64,000 nt of DNA. It comes from Acidobacteriota bacterium. Lineage in GTDB: Bacteria; Acidobacteriota; Holophagae; Holophagales; Holophagaceae. Both the position numbers and the translations under genes were made by a program. Shown here piece by piece: positions 1-11,002 of this stretch. The notes beneath the pieces are model-generated. The model did not search any database. It had not been told where the DNA came from and saw nothing but the letters and a program-made list of their open reading frames with translations. The stretch covers positions 62,001-126,000 of the forward strand of contig JACPUT010000009.1 in the NCBI GenBank assembly GCA_016192145.1, read 5' to 3'. The stretch's first letter is position 1. Every line of letters starts with the position of its first letter.

Positions 1-1035
1 CGCCAGCCGCAGGCCCACGGCGAGCAGGGCGGTTTCGAAGCCGGTGAAGGTCGGAAGGGGCCCGGTGGACTGCAGCCGGGCCAGGGCGGATTGGAAACGG
101 GCCTCCAGCTCCAGCTGGGCGATCTCCAGCTCCCGGCGGCCGGCCTGGAGGTTCGCTTCCACCTCCCGCCGCAGGGCCGCGCCTTCGCCGGGGCGGCCGA
201 AGCGATAGGCCAGGCCGACCTTCGTGATGCGGTCCTCCCCCTCCCGCCCATGGCTGCCCCGCAGGCTCCAGCGGCTGCCCGCGAGGGCCTCCTGATGCCG
301 GAGGGTCTGCTGGTCCAGTTCCAGCCGGCTCTGGATCGCCTTCCGCAGGGGGCCCCCCTCGAAGCGGGCCTGCAGCCCCTCCGGCGAGGGCAGGGCGGGC
401 ACCCCCGGATCCGCGAGAGGGACGGGCACGCCGGGCACTTCGGAGAGGGCCCGCAGGCCCGCCCAGGTCTGAAGCCGCTGGCGCCGGGCCTCGTCCACTT
501 CCATCTGCGTGCGCAGCAGCTCCCCCTCCACGAGGCTCACCTGGAAGGCGGGGTCCGCGCCGGCTTCCAACCGGGCCCGGGCGGCCTGGAGCCAGGCCTG
601 CACCGTGGCCAGGTCCGCCTCCCGGAGCTGGAGCAGGCGTTCCCCGAGCCAGGCGTCCAGGTAGGCCTGCCGCAGCCGGTACCCCGCCTCGATCCGCGCG
701 GCTTCCCGCAGCCTGGGATCCGCATGGCCCAACGCCGCCTCCAGGCGTCGCTGGGTGCCCGGGGCCAGAAAGAGGGGCAGGTCCACCTCCACGGTCCGAT
801 CCGTGGTGGTGGGGGCCGCGGGGTTGGAGCGGGGCCCGGCGGCGAGGCCCACCGAGGGCCCTTCCCGCAGGAACCCGCGGGTTCCGCTCAGGGCCCGGTG
901 CCGCTCGGCGAGCAGCGCCTCGATGCGGACCTGTTCGGGGCTCGTGCGGGCCCGCTGGAGGATATCGTCAAAGGTGAGCGTCGGCGCCTGGGCCATGAGG
1001 AGGCAGGGCAGGGCTCCGAGCAGGAGGATTCGCAT
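1..1035 (-). CDS. TolC-family outer-membrane efflux protein, 3' end beyond window
   Basis: Reading the minus strand from the ATG at 1035 gives an open frame of 345 codons that runs off the window edge, so the ORF track missed it. It begins with a signal peptide (MRILLLGALPCLLMAQ) and continues with 'LTFDDILQRARTSPEQVRIEALLAERHRA', then long heptad-like helices rich in Leu, Arg, Glu and Ala. This is the layout of TolC/CusC outer-membrane channels, which form the exit duct of tripartite pumps. A GAGG sequence lies about 6 bases before the ATG. The Cys-rich membrane protein just upstream may be its operon partner. The pump it serves lies outside the window; the family is clear, the substrate is not. 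Confidence 0.8.
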   Translation of the reverse strand, partial: MRILLLGALPCLLMAQAPTLTFDDILQRARTSPEQVRIEALLAERHRALSGTRGFLREGPSVGLAAGPRSNPAAPTTTDRTVEVDLPLFLAPGTQRRLEAALGHADPRLREAARIEAGYRLRQAYLDAWLGERLLQLREADLATVQAWLQAARARLEAGADPAFQVSLVEGELLRTQMEVDEARRQRLQTWAGLRALSEVPGVPVPLADPGVPALPSPEGLQARFEGGPLRKAIQSRLELDQQTLRHQEALAGSRWSLRGSHGREGEDRITKVGLAYRFGRPGEGAALRREVEANLQAGRRELEIAQLELEARFQSALARLQSTGPLPTFTGFETALLAVGLRLA

Positions 1036-1102
1036 CGGGACCTCGAGTGGGATGAACGGCGATCCGGCTGGGCCCGGCCCAGCCACCAAAACTCATCTGC
1101 GC

Positions 1103-1453
1103 TCAGGCCCGTGGAGGGTCCGTCTCGGGCTGGATCTCGAGGGTGTGCAGCCGCTCCACTCCCACCGCCTCATAGCGGAGGCGCGGCAGGGGATCCATCG
1201 GGGGCGCGGCCGGGGAGGTGGGCACCGGGGCCGTGGCGCACCCATCGCTGCAGAGGATGTGGCAGACCGGCACCGACTCCGGGCAGGTGTCCTCGCAGCG
1301 ATCCTGGAGCGACGCGCCCACGTAGAAGGCGATCAGCACGAGGAACAGGCCCGCGATCCAGCGCCTCAGCATGCGACCCGCCCCGGCGGGGCCCCTGGGC
1401 CGCCCCAACATGCGCAGGCCCAAGCGCGGGAGATCCATCCGGGAGGGTTCCAT
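1103..1453 (-). CDS. Small Cys-rich single-pass membrane protein, unknown function
   Basis: I do not recognise this gene. The 116-residue product has one strong membrane segment (about residues 30-47, 'WIAGLFLVLIAFYVGASL') followed by a segment with five cysteines (DRCEDTCPESVPVCHILCSDGC) and a Pro-rich tail. The cluster of cysteines just outside the membrane would suit metal binding or a disulfide-bonded knot, but this is inference. It ends 67 bases before the TolC-like gene and is probably cotranscribed with it, so a role in a metal efflux system is possible. The start is uncertain: internal ATGs at residues 6, 15 and 28 are alternatives. Confidence 0.55.
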   Translation of the reverse strand: MEPSRMDLPRLGLRMLGRPRGPAGAGRMLRRWIAGLFLVLIAFYVGASLQDRCEDTCPESVPVCHILCSDGCATAPVPTSPAAPPMDPLPRLRYEAVGVERLHTLEIQPETDPPRA

Positions 1454-1507
1454 CCGACGCTGATGATTACACGGATCCTGGGTCTCAGGAACGCGGGGGC
1501 TCCCCCC

Positions 1508-2215
1508 TCAGATCCGGAGGCGGTATCCCACCCCCTGCTCCGTCTGCAGGAAGCGGGGGCGAGCCGGATCCGCCTCCAGCTTGTGCCTCAGCTGGGCCAT
1601 GTAGACCCGGAGGTAGAGGGGCTGGGCGGCCTTGGCGCGGCCCCAGACCTCCCGGAGGAGCTGGTCGTGGGTGAGCACCTTGCCCGCGTGCTTCACGAGG
1701 GCGATGAGGAGCTTGTACTCCGTGGGGGTGAGGTGCACCTCCTCCCCGTTTTTGAAGACCTGCCGCATGGCCTGGTCCACGCGGATGTCGCCCACCTCAA
1801 AGACCGGAGCCTCCTCCGTGGAGCCCTGGCGATGCCGCAGGGCCACGCGGATGCGGGCCATGAGCTCGCCGGTGCCGAAGGGCTTCGTGAGGTAATCATC
1901 GGCCCCCGAATCCAGGGCGTGGATCTTGTCGTCCTCCCGCCCCCGCGCCGAGAGCACGATGATGGGCGTGCGGGTCCACTCCCGGAGGCGCTTCGCCAAC
2001 ACCAGGCCATCCTCGTCGGGCAGGCCCAGATCCATGAGGATGAGGTCCGGCTGATGGCTGGCGGCCAGCATCGTCCCCTCCCGGGCCGTGCCCGCCTCGA
2101 GGAACCGATACCCGTGGGCCTGCAGCGCCGCCCGTAAAAAGCGCCGCATGGGCAGCTCATCCTCGACGACGAGGACGAGGGGGGCGGTGGCCTCCGGGCC
2201 GGTTCCAGCCGTCAT
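1508..2215 (-). CDS. kdpE: KdpE, response regulator of potassium-transport operon
   Basis: OmpR/PhoB-type response regulator of 235 residues. The receiver domain (about 10-125) carries acidic 'VEDE', the phosphoacceptor in 'ILMDLGLPDEDG', and the conserved Lys in 'LTKPF'. The C-terminal winged helix (about 140-235) ends in 'GVGYRL', standard for this family. The ATG at 2215 overlaps the kdpD stop (ATGA), so translation is coupled with the sensor kinase. Its expected target is the kdp promoter upstream of kdpF; a matching 11-bp-period direct repeat is present at 10780-10796. The ORF track starts this frame far upstream at 3178, which is wrong because it lies inside kdpD. Confidence 0.95.
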   Translation of the reverse strand: MTAGTGPEATAPLVLVVEDELPMRRFLRAALQAHGYRFLEAGTAREGTMLAASHQPDLILMDLGLPDEDGLVLAKRLREWTRTPIIVLSARGREDDKIHALDSGADDYLTKPFGTGELMARIRVALRHRQGSTEEAPVFEVGDIRVDQAMRQVFKNGEEVHLTPTEYKLLIALVKHAGKVLTHDQLLREVWGRAKAAQPLYLRVYMAQLRHKLEADPARPRFLQTEQGVGYRLRI

Positions 2216-4908
2216 TCCGAGGATTCCTCCTTCGGCAAGGGTGGCAGCTCCTCGGGCAGGGGGAGGTTCACGAGGAACTGGGCGCCCCCCTGGTTCCGGT
2301 TCCCGGCCGTGATCCGGCCGCCGTGGGCCTCCACGATGGCCTTGCAGATGGCCAGCCCGAGGCCCGCACCGGCCTCGGCCCCGGGGCGCCTTCCCCGCAC
2401 CATCTTTTCGAAGATGCGCTCCTCCTCCCCCTCCGCCAGGCCCGGCCCGTGGTCGGAGACCACGAGGGTGGCCGTCCGCCCCACGGACCAGGCCTTCACC
2501 TCGATGGGCGTGCCCTGGGGGGAATGCTTCACCGCGTTGTCCAGGAGGTTCACCAGCACCTGCTCCATGAGGAGGCTGTCCACGGGCACGGGGGGGAGGC
2601 TCCGGGGCAGGTCCACGGTGACGGGGTTCCCCTTCAGCTGGTCCTCCATCCGGTTCAGGGCGGAACCGACCAGTTCCTCGATGAGGGTCCACTCCTTGTG
2701 GACTTCCAGGGTGCCGGACTCCAGGCGGGTGATGTCGAGCAGGTTGCTCACGAGCCGATGCATGCGCTTCGCCTCGCCGTGGATGGATTCGAGGAGTTCG
2801 CGCCGGGCCTCCTCCGCCACGGGCGCCTCCCGATCCAGCAGGGCGCTGCTGGCCCCCGTGATCGCCCCCAAGGGGGTGCGGAGGTCGTGGGAGACGGAGC
2901 TCAGGAGGGTGCTGCGCATGGCCTCCTGATCCATGCGCCGGCTGGCCTCCGCGTTTTTCTCGGAAAGGTCGAGGCGCTCCAGGGCGAGGGCGGATTGATC
3001 CGCGAAGGCCTCCAGGAGGCGCCGCTGATCCGGCTCCGTCCACTGGGCCTCCCCCTCGGGCAGGACGCCCAGCACGCCCATGACGCCGCTGGTGGCCCGC
3101 ATGGGCAGGTAGGTGGCCTTGGCGCCGGGAAGGGTGGCGGTGCCCCGCCCGGCCGCCTCCTGATGCTCGAAGACCCACTGGGCCACGCCCACCTCGTTCT
3201 CCGAGTGGAGGAGGGGCAGGTCCTTCCGCAGGGCCTCCAGCTTTCCGTTGGCGCCGGGAAGCAGCACCACGGCCTCCGTGCTGAACTGGGAGGCGACGTT
3301 GCGGAGGATGGATTCCACCAGATCCGCGGAACCGCCGCCCTGGGCGAGATCCTTGCTCAGGCGCAGGAGGCCCGCCGTGCGGTGTTCGCGGCTGCGAGCC
3401 AGGCGCGCCTGCTGGCGGATGCGCTCCGTGAGGGTGCCGATGGTCCAGCCCGTGACCATGAGGATCGCGAAGGTGCCCATGTGGCGGAAGTCGGTGACGG
3501 CGAAGGTCAGGAAGGGGGGAATGAACAGGAAATCGAAGGCCGCCACGCTGAGGGCCGAGGCCAGGAGGGAGGGGCCCCGCCCCGATCGGGCCGCCACGAG
3601 GACGATGGCGAGGACGTACACCATGACGATGTCCGCCAGTTCCGTGCGGCCGAAGGCGAGGCCCGACACAACGGAGGCGGCGATGACCGCCAATAGGGCG
3701 AAGGCGTAGTGGGAGAGGGGACTGTGGGGCTTGGGGCGCAGCGGAGGCCGGGCCGTTTCCTGCCCCTGATCGCCGGTGATGACGAAGATGTCGATGTCCC
3801 CGGAGTCCCGCACGAGCTCATCGACCAGGGAACCCCGGAGGAACTCCCGCCACCGGGGCAGGGAGGGCTTCCCCACGACGATCTTGGTGACGTTGTGGGA
3901 CCGGGCGTAGTCGAGGATGTCGGGCCCGATGGAGACGCCGCCCTCGATGACCTCCGTGCCGCCCCCCAGCTGCTCCGCCAGGCGCAGGTTCGCCTCGATG
4001 CGGGCCTGGTCCGCCTCGCCGTAGCGCAGGTGCCTCGGCGTCTCCACGTAGAGGGCGGTCCAGGGCGCGCCCAGGGTGGCGGCCAGGCGGCGCGTGGCGC
4101 GCACGAGGCGGGTGGAGAGGGCGCTGGGGCCCACGCAGACGAGGAGGCGATCCCCGGCGGCCCAGGTCTTCCGGATGCCCTCGGTGGCCATGTAGCGCCG
4201 CATCTGGGCGTCCACGCTCTGGGCCGTCTGGCGTAGGGCCAGCTCGCGGAGGGCGAGCAGGTTGCCCTTGCGGAAGAAGCGGTCGATGGCGTGGCGGGCC
4301 TGATCGGGCACGTAGACCTTGCCCTCGCGCAGCCGCTGGAGCAGGTCCTCCGGAGGGAGATCCACGAGCTCCACCTCGTCGGCACGCTCCAGCACCGTGT
4401 CGGGCACGTTCTCCCGCACGATGATCCCCGTGATCTGCGCGACCACGTCCCGCAGGCTCTCCATGTGCTGCACGTTGACGGTCGTATAGACGTCGATGCC
4501 CGCGTCCAGCAGCTCCATCACGTCCTGCCACCGCTTCTCGTGGCGGGAGCCCTTCATGTTCGAGTGGGCCAGCTCGTCCATGAGGATGATCTGCGGTTTC
4601 CGCTTGAGGGCCGCTTCCAGATCGAACTCGGGGTAAAAGGTGCCGTGGTAGGGCAGCTCCCGGGGCGGGATGCGCTCGAAACCCTCGGCCTTGGCATTGG
4701 TCTCCGAGCGCCCGTGGGTCTCCACCACGCCGACGACCACGTCGATGCCGATGTCCAGGCGCTCCTTGGCCTCGCTGAGCATGGCGTAGGTCTTCCCCAC
4801 CCCCGGGGCCGCGCCGAAGAACACCTTCAGCTTCGCCCGGGTGGCCAGGGCCTCCTCCTCCTGCACCTTGCGCAGGAGGGCGTCGGGGTCGGGGCGCTCG
4901 GGCGTCAT
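2212..4908 (-). CDS. kdpD: KdpD, osmosensitive K+ channel histidine kinase
   Basis: An 898-residue protein of usual KdpD length. The N-terminal KdpD domain has a Walker A loop (GAAPGVGKTYAML, near residue 35), followed by a universal-stress-protein-like domain, four closely spaced membrane segments (about 400-500, DUF4118), a GAF-like domain, and a kinase core with the phospho-acceptor His674 in 'SSVSHDLRTPLGAITG' and ATP-binding boxes 'NLLDNAVKHS' and 'GLGLAICKAIVEAHGG'. It senses low K+ or turgor and phosphorylates KdpE, which overlaps it by 4 bases. A TorF-like porin gene separates it from kdpC, which is unusual. Confidence 0.95.
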   Translation of the reverse strand: MTPERPDPDALLRKVQEEEALATRAKLKVFFGAAPGVGKTYAMLSEAKERLDIGIDVVVGVVETHGRSETNAKAEGFERIPPRELPYHGTFYPEFDLEAALKRKPQIILMDELAHSNMKGSRHEKRWQDVMELLDAGIDVYTTVNVQHMESLRDVVAQITGIIVRENVPDTVLERADEVELVDLPPEDLLQRLREGKVYVPDQARHAIDRFFRKGNLLALRELALRQTAQSVDAQMRRYMATEGIRKTWAAGDRLLVCVGPSALSTRLVRATRRLAATLGAPWTALYVETPRHLRYGEADQARIEANLRLAEQLGGGTEVIEGGVSIGPDILDYARSHNVTKIVVGKPSLPRWREFLRGSLVDELVRDSGDIDIFVITGDQGQETARPPLRPKPHSPLSHYAFALLAVIAASVVSGLAFGRTELADIVMVYVLAIVLVAARSGRGPSLLASALSVAAFDFLFIPPFLTFAVTDFRHMGTFAILMVTGWTIGTLTERIRQQARLARSREHRTAGLLRLSKDLAQGGGSADLVESILRNVASQFSTEAVVLLPGANGKLEALRKDLPLLHSENEVGVAQWVFEHQEAAGRGTATLPGAKATYLPMRATSGVMGVLGVLPEGEAQWTEPDQRRLLEAFADQSALALERLDLSEKNAEASRRMDQEAMRSTLLSSVSHDLRTPLGAITGASSALLDREAPVAEEARRELLESIHGEAKRMHRLVSNLLDITRLESGTLEVHKEWTLIEELVGSALNRMEDQLKGNPVTVDLPRSLPPVPVDSLLMEQVLVNLLDNAVKHSPQGTPIEVKAWSVGRTATLVVSDHGPGLAEGEEERIFEKMVRGRRPGAEAGAGLGLAICKAIVEAHGGRITAGNRNQGGAQFLVNLPLPEELPPLPKEESSE

Positions 4909-4933
4909 GGTCTCAACCTATCTGCAACGCTCC

Positions 4934-4966
4934 AGGGATGCCTGCTCGGGGAGAGCAGGCATCCCT
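4934..4966 (-). terminator. 14-bp perfect hairpin between porin and kdpD
   Basis: AGGGATGCCTGCTC and its exact reverse complement are separated by 5 bases (GGGGA). The hairpin lies in the 94-base gap downstream of the porin and just before the kdpD start. No T-tract follows on the minus strand, so it is more likely a partial terminator, processing site or mRNA-stabilising stem-loop that lowers kdpDE expression relative to the transporter genes than a full stop. Confidence 0.6.
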
Positions 4967-5002
4967 CCAGCCTGGGGCCGAACTGACGGCCGAAACCCGC
5001 CC

Positions 5003-5761
5003 TCAAAAGGCCTTCGATAGTCCCACCACCAACGCGCCGCGACCAGCCGCCTCGGGGGCGCTGACGCCCGTCGTGAAGTAGTCCTTCTTGCTCGTGCCGA
5101 ACCAGGCGGCGCTGACCACCCAGCCCTTGAGGTCCTTCGTCACGCCGACTTTATAGTCGTCCACGGAGTTGGACTGCAGCCCGAAATCGGTGGCGTTCGG
5201 AATGGTCTGATGGCCGAAGTGCCCGTTCAGGCCCCAGCCGTTGCCCAGGTCGTAAACCGCGCCGAGATCCAGGTAGGAGCCACCCTTGGTGTCCGTGTTC
5301 GTGCCGTCGCCCAGGCCGAAGTAGTTGCTCAGCTGGTGGGAGTACTTGAGGGTGAAGATCTTGTAACTGAGGCCCAGGTAGACTTCATCGTGATGCACCT
5401 CGCCCACGGGGCCGGTGTCGGCGCGGGTGGGGTAGCGGCAGGTGATCGCGCCGAGGTCGAGGCCCACGGGCCCCGCGGTGAACTTGTAACCGCCGTAGAA
5501 GTCCATCTCGAGGCTGGCGCCGCGGTAGAGGGCCTGCTCCACGTTCGCGTTCCAGTTGCCGAAGTAGAAGCCCGAGCGGTGGGCCACGTCGAAGCCCCCC
5601 TGGAAGGAGGGCTTGTAGCCCGTCTGGGTGAAACCTCGGAAGCGATAGTCGGAGAAGAGACCGGCGTTGCCGGTCACCGTCCAGTCGGGCTTAGGGGCTT
5701 CAGCCTGGGCCTGCAGGGAGAGGGCGGACAGGGCCAGGAGGGAGAGGAGGGTCTTGTGCAT
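5003..5761 (-). CDS. TorF-family putative porin inserted in kdp operon
   Basis: The 252-residue product begins with a signal peptide (MHKTLLSLLALSALSLQAQA) and continues with alternating beta-strand sequence: 'NAGLFSDYRFRGFTQTGYKPS', repeated 'GFYFGNWNANV', and a terminal aromatic 'LVVGLSKAF'. This matches the TorF / TIGR02001 family of putative outer-membrane porins. I prefer the ATG at 5761 over the ORF-track start because the signal peptide begins there and GAAGG precedes it. It lies between kdpC and kdpD in the same direction. A role in K+ passage across the outer membrane is an inference from context only. Confidence 0.8.
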   Translation of the reverse strand: MHKTLLSLLALSALSLQAQAEAPKPDWTVTGNAGLFSDYRFRGFTQTGYKPSFQGGFDVAHRSGFYFGNWNANVEQALYRGASLEMDFYGGYKFTAGPVGLDLGAITCRYPTRADTGPVGEVHHDEVYLGLSYKIFTLKYSHQLSNYFGLGDGTNTDTKGGSYLDLGAVYDLGNGWGLNGHFGHQTIPNATDFGLQSNSVDDYKVGVTKDLKGWVVSAAWFGTSKKDYFTTGVSAPEAAGRGALVVGLSKAF

Positions 5762-5845
5762 GGGATGGACCTTCAAGAAAGGTGGAAGGGGTGGGCAAGG
5801 CAGGCCCTGCAAGCCCGGGTCCCGGAATCCGGAGGGGCTACCGGA

Positions 5846-6433
5846 CTACTTCGCTTGATCGAGGGCCAGGTTGAGTTTCAGCACGTTCACGGTGGCGTCC
5901 CCGAGGACCCCGAACTGGGGGCCTTCGGTGTGCTGACGGACCAGATCCCGGACTTGGGCCTCGGGCAGGTTCCGGGCCTTGGCGACGCGGTGGACCTGGT
6001 ACTCGGCGGCGGCGGGGCTGATGTGGGGGTCCAGGCCGCTCGCGGAGGCCGTGACGAGGTCCACGGGGATGGGGCCCTGCTGCTCGGGGTCAGCCGCGCG
6101 GAGGGCCGCGATGCGTTCTTCCACGGCCTGCTTCAGGGCCGGGTTGCTGGGGGCCTGGTTGCTGCCGCCACTGTTCGCGCCGTTGTAGGGAAGGGGCTTG
6201 CCATCCGGGCCCACCGTCACCGAGGGGCGGCCCCAGAAGTGGGCGGCATCGGTGAAGGATTGGCCAATGAGCTCGGAGCCGAGGACGTTCCCCTCCTTCC
6301 GGATGAGGCTGCCTTCCGCCTGGCGGGGGAAGATCACCTTCGAGAGGCCCGTGATGAGGGCGGGGTAGGCGAGACCCGTGATCACGGTGAGGCCGAGGAA
6401 GGCGACGAGGGCGGGGCGGAGTTGAAGGTTCAT
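5846..6433 (-). CDS. kdpC: KdpC, small subunit of K+-transporting ATPase
   Basis: A 195-residue protein with one N-terminal membrane segment ('[20 protein letters not shown]') and a periplasmic domain with hallmark motifs '[20 protein letters not shown]', '[10 protein letters not shown]' and '[15 protein letters not shown]'. KdpC stabilises the KdpFABC complex and raises affinity for ATP and K+. Length and motif order are normal. A good ribosome site (CAGGAGAGA) precedes the ATG. It follows kdpB after a 198-base gap that holds a palindromic repeat, whereas kdpB and kdpA are tightly packed. Confidence 0.95.
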   Translation of the reverse strand: MNLQLRPALVAFLGLTVITGLAYPALITGLSKVIFPRQAEGSLIRKEGNVLGSELIGQSFTDAAHFWGRPSVTVGPDGKPLPYNGANSGGSNQAPSNPALKQAVEERIAALRAADPEQQGPIPVDLVTASASGLDPHISPAAAEYQVHRVAKARNLPEAQVRDLVRQHTEGPQFGVLGDATVNVLKLNLALDQAK

Positions 6434-6475
6434 GGGATCTCTCCTGCTGAACGGGATGAATCGGAGGGAAATGCA

Positions 6476-6587
6476 TAACGCAGAGGCGCGGAGGCGCGGA
6501 GACGCAGAGGAGAATGGGGGCTTCCCTTCGCGGGCTTCGACCCTCGAGCTCTTCTCTGCGCCTCTGCTTCTCTGCGCCTCTGCGTTA
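6476..6587. repeat. Long imperfect inverted repeat of CGCAGAGG type between kdpB and kdpC
   Basis: The left arm (about 6476-6514, TAACGCAGAGGCGCGGAG...) and right arm (6552-6587, ...CTGCGCCTCTGCGTTA) are near-complementary over about 36 bases and would fold into a long hairpin. Each arm is built from short units related to CGCAGAGG. It fills most of the kdpB-kdpC gap. This looks like a dispersed repetitive palindrome rather than a gene; the two short ORFs listed over it are its six-frame shadows. Confidence 0.75.
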
Positions 6588-6631
6588 GGTCGTTCATTGC
6601 AAGCACTCCAGTCATGAAGGTGGGAGTGGCG

Positions 6632-8719
<2,088 letters not shown>

Positions 8720-8726
8720 GGGATCC

Positions 8727-10424
8727 TCAGCGGAGGGTCAGGTGCTCGGCGAGGGGGCCGAGGGCCAGGGCGGGCAGGTAGGTGAGGGCGCCGATGAGGA
8801 GCACGACCCCCACGAGCACGCCCACGAAGAGGGGGGTGTGCGTGGGCAGGGTGCCGACGCTTTCGGGGGTGTACTTCTTCCGGGCCAGGGAGCCGGCGAT
8901 GGCGAGCACGGGGAGGATCACCCCGAAGCGGCCCACGAGCATGCAAAGGGCCAGCCCGTAGTTGTAGAAGGGCGTGTTGACGCTGAGGCCGCCGAAGGCG
9001 CTGCCGTTGTTCTGGGTGGCGCTGCTGAAGGCGTAGAGGACCTGGGTGAACCCGTGGGGGCCGGGGTTGGAGATGGAGGCCACCGCAGGCGCGTGGAGCA
9101 CGGCCACGGCCGTGCCGATGAGAATGGCCGCCGAGGGGAGGAGGATGGCGATGGAGGCCATCTTCATTTCAAAGGCCTCGATCTTCTTGCCCAGGTACTC
9201 CGGAGTGCGGCCCACCATGAGGCCGCCGATGAACACGCCCACGAGGGCGAAGAGCAGCATGCCGTAGAGGCCGGAGCCCACGCCGCCGAAGACCACCTCG
9301 CCCAGCTGCATGAGCCAGAGGGGGACGAGGCCGCCCAGGGGCGTGAAGGAGTCGTGCCAGGCGATGACGGCGCCACAGGAGGCCGACGTCGTGATGGTGG
9401 CGAAGAGGCTGGCGTTGGCGGCTCCGAAGCGGACCTCCTTGCCCTCCATGTTGCCGCCGCCCTGCTCGGTGGAGACCATCTGGTTCACGGGCAGGCCCTT
9501 CAGGCCGGGGTTGCCCTTGGCCTCCGCCCAGGTGGTCACGGAGAGGGCGGCCACGAAGATCACGGCCATGGCGGCCATCACGGCCCAGCCCTGGCGGCGG
9601 TCCTTGGCCATCGTGCCGAAGGCGAGGCAGAGGGCCGCGGGGATCGAGAAGATCGCCACCATGTGGATCAGGTTGCTGAGGCCCGTGGGATTCTCGAAGG
9701 GGTGCGCGGAGTTGGCGTTGAAGAAGCCGCCGCCGTTGGTGCCGAGCATCTTGATGGCCACCTGGGAGGCCGCGGGGCCCATGGCCAGCACCTGGCCGGA
9801 CGTCGTCTTCACGGAGGCGGCGAAGGTCTGGAGGGTGCCCTGGGAGACGAGCAGGAGGGCGATGATGGCGCTGAGGGGCAGCAGCACGTAGAGGGTGGTG
9901 CGGACCAGATCGGCCCACGCGTTGCCGATGCCAAGGGCGCTTCGGCGCATGAGGCCGCGGATCAGCGCCACCACCACGACGATGCCCGTGGCCGCGGAGA
10001 GGAAGTTCTGCACCGTGAGGCCCAGCATCTGCGTGAGATAGCTCAGGGTGGACTCGCCCCCATAGGCCTGCCAGTTGGTGTTGGTGGTGAAGCTCACGGC
10101 CGTGTTGAACGAGAGGTCCGTGGCCACCTTGCCCATGCCCTCGGGATTCAGAGGCAGGGCGCCCTGGGCCTTCTGGAGGAGGAACACGGCGGCGATCCCG
10201 AGGAGGTTGAAGGCGGCGATGGCCCAGGCATAGGCCTTCCAGCCCATGTCCTCGTCGCCCCGGATGCCCATCAGGCGGTAGAGGCCCCGCTCCACGGGGC
10301 CGAGGACGGGGTGGAGGAAGGTGCGTTCACCCGCCAGCACCTTGGCGATGAAGGGGCCGAGGGGCACGGCGATGGCCAGCACCAGGCCGAGGAAGATGAA
10401 ACTCTGGATCCAGGCGTGGGTCAT
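8727..10424 (-). CDS. kdpA: KdpA, K+-translocating subunit
   Basis: A 565-residue polytopic protein with about ten membrane segments and K+ selectivity-loop signatures, including '[19 protein letters not shown]', '[19 protein letters not shown]' and '[12 protein letters not shown]'. KdpA binds and passes K+ within the KdpFABC complex. The start ATG (10424) overlaps the kdpF stop (ATGA). The family is certain from motif order and gene context. Confidence 0.97.
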   Translation of the reverse strand: MTHAWIQSFIFLGLVLAIAVPLGPFIAKVLAGERTFLHPVLGPVERGLYRLMGIRGDEDMGWKAYAWAIAAFNLLGIAAVFLLQKAQGALPLNPEGMGKVATDLSFNTAVSFTTNTNWQAYGGESTLSYLTQMLGLTVQNFLSAATGIVVVVALIRGLMRRSALGIGNAWADLVRTTLYVLLPLSAIIALLLVSQGTLQTFAASVKTTSGQVLAMGPAASQVAIKMLGTNGGGFFNANSAHPFENPTGLSNLIHMVAIFSIPAALCLAFGTMAKDRRQGWAVMAAMAVIFVAALSVTTWAEAKGNPGLKGLPVNQMVSTEQGGGNMEGKEVRFGAANASLFATITTSASCGAVIAWHDSFTPLGGLVPLWLMQLGEVVFGGVGSGLYGMLLFALVGVFIGGLMVGRTPEYLGKKIEAFEMKMASIAILLPSAAILIGTAVAVLHAPAVASISNPGPHGFTQVLYAFSSATQNNGSAFGGLSVNTPFYNYGLALCMLVGRFGVILPVLAIAGSLARKKYTPESVGTLPTHTPLFVGVLVGVVLLIGALTYLPALALGPLAEHLTLR

Positions 10425-10513
10425 TGGAACTTCTCCGGCTTCAGCAGGGCGAAGACGAGGTACGCGAGCAGGCCGATGGCGAGCAGCGTGGCGATGAGGA
10501 GGGTGGGGGTCAT
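10421..10513 (-). CDS. kdpF: KdpF, small stabilising subunit
   Basis: A 30-residue single-span peptide, too short for the ORF track: [20 protein letters not shown] followed by [10 protein letters not shown]. This matches KdpF, which binds the KdpA/KdpB interface in the membrane; the 'ALLKPEKF' ending is typical. A GAGGTGACC ribosome site precedes the ATG and its stop overlaps the kdpA start codon. Confidence 0.93.
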   Translation of the reverse strand: MTPTLLIATLLAIGLLAYLVFALLKPEKFQ

Positions 10514-10515
10514 GG

Positions 10516-10692
10516 TCACCTCGGGGAATCAGGGATGAATTGGGCGAGGCACCCCATGAGGACGGGATACCGACCGAGGCCCCGCATCAGGAGGGCTTGC
10601 CATGGTTTCCGGCCCTCCCCCCGGTTAATCCGGATCGCCACGCGGGTGAATCCGTAGGCCACGGGCGCCGCCAGCACGAAGAACCAGGGCAT
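10516..10692 (-). CDS. 58-aa membrane-associated ORF upstream of kdpF
   Basis: This frame was read from sequence and is not in the ORF track. It encodes [20 protein letters not shown] followed by a basic stretch and ends two bases before the kdpF ATG, with its stop inside the kdpF ribosome site. The N-terminus is a short hydrophobic segment. I do not recognise a family. Tight coupling to kdpF supports translation, but the ribosome site before its own ATG is weak, so it could be leader RNA rather than a gene. Confidence 0.45.
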   Translation of the reverse strand: MPWFFVLAAPVAYGFTRVAIRINRGEGRKPWQALLMRGLGRYPVLMGCLAQFIPDSPR

Positions 10693-10724
10693 GGGGAAAC
10701 GCGGGAACAGGTGAACCTCCGGAC

Positions 10725-10740
10725 AGTCGAAGTGTCGACT
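10725..10740. promoter_or_regulatory. Small palindrome in kdp upstream region
   Basis: AGTCGA-AGTG-TCGACT is a perfect 6-4-6 inverted repeat, 33 bases upstream of the 58-aa ORF start. It sits between the candidate KdpE site and the first gene, so it may be a hairpin in the leader or a repressor site. No further support is visible. Confidence 0.3.
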
Positions 10741-10779
10741 TCCGGGCCGTTAGGAAGGGGTTGGGATGGGGCCCCCGGT

Positions 10780-10796
10780 GTTAAGACGGCGTTAAG
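10780..10796 (-). promoter_or_regulatory. Candidate KdpE-binding direct repeat
   Basis: GTTAAG-N5-GTTAAG (11-base period; CTTAAC on the coding strand of kdp). OmpR/PhoB-type regulators usually bind two such half-sites one helical turn apart. It is 88 bases upstream of the first kdp-region ORF. The rest of the 310-base gap to 11003 contains no gene I can support; the 60-aa ORF at 10781-10963 looks spurious. Confidence 0.5.
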
Positions 10797-11002
10797 GCCC
10801 GCGCCCCGGATGAGAGGCAACCCCGGCTCCGGCCTGGGCCACGACCGGATCGGAGGGCCATGGAATCTCCTGCTCGGGACGGATCGTTCACCCTCGATCC
10901 CACGAGGGGTCTGGGAATCGGTGGGCACCTCGAAGGGCCCACCCCTCTGAAATCCATTCCCAAACCTACCGGTGGTCCCTCTCGGCCGCTCCGGGGTGAG
11001 GG

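Noticed and set aside
91-1674. 527-aa plus-strand ORF at window start
   Set aside because: The minus strand carries a convincing TolC-like frame with signal peptide through the same bases; the plus ORF has Pro/Gly/Arg-rich shadow composition.
6430-6617. Two 61-aa ORFs on opposite strands between kdpC and kdpB
   Set aside because: Both are translations of the palindromic CGCAGAGG repeat.
10781-10963. 60-aa ORF upstream of kdp
   Set aside because: Arg/Ser/Pro-rich composition typical of noncoding frames; no ribosome site.
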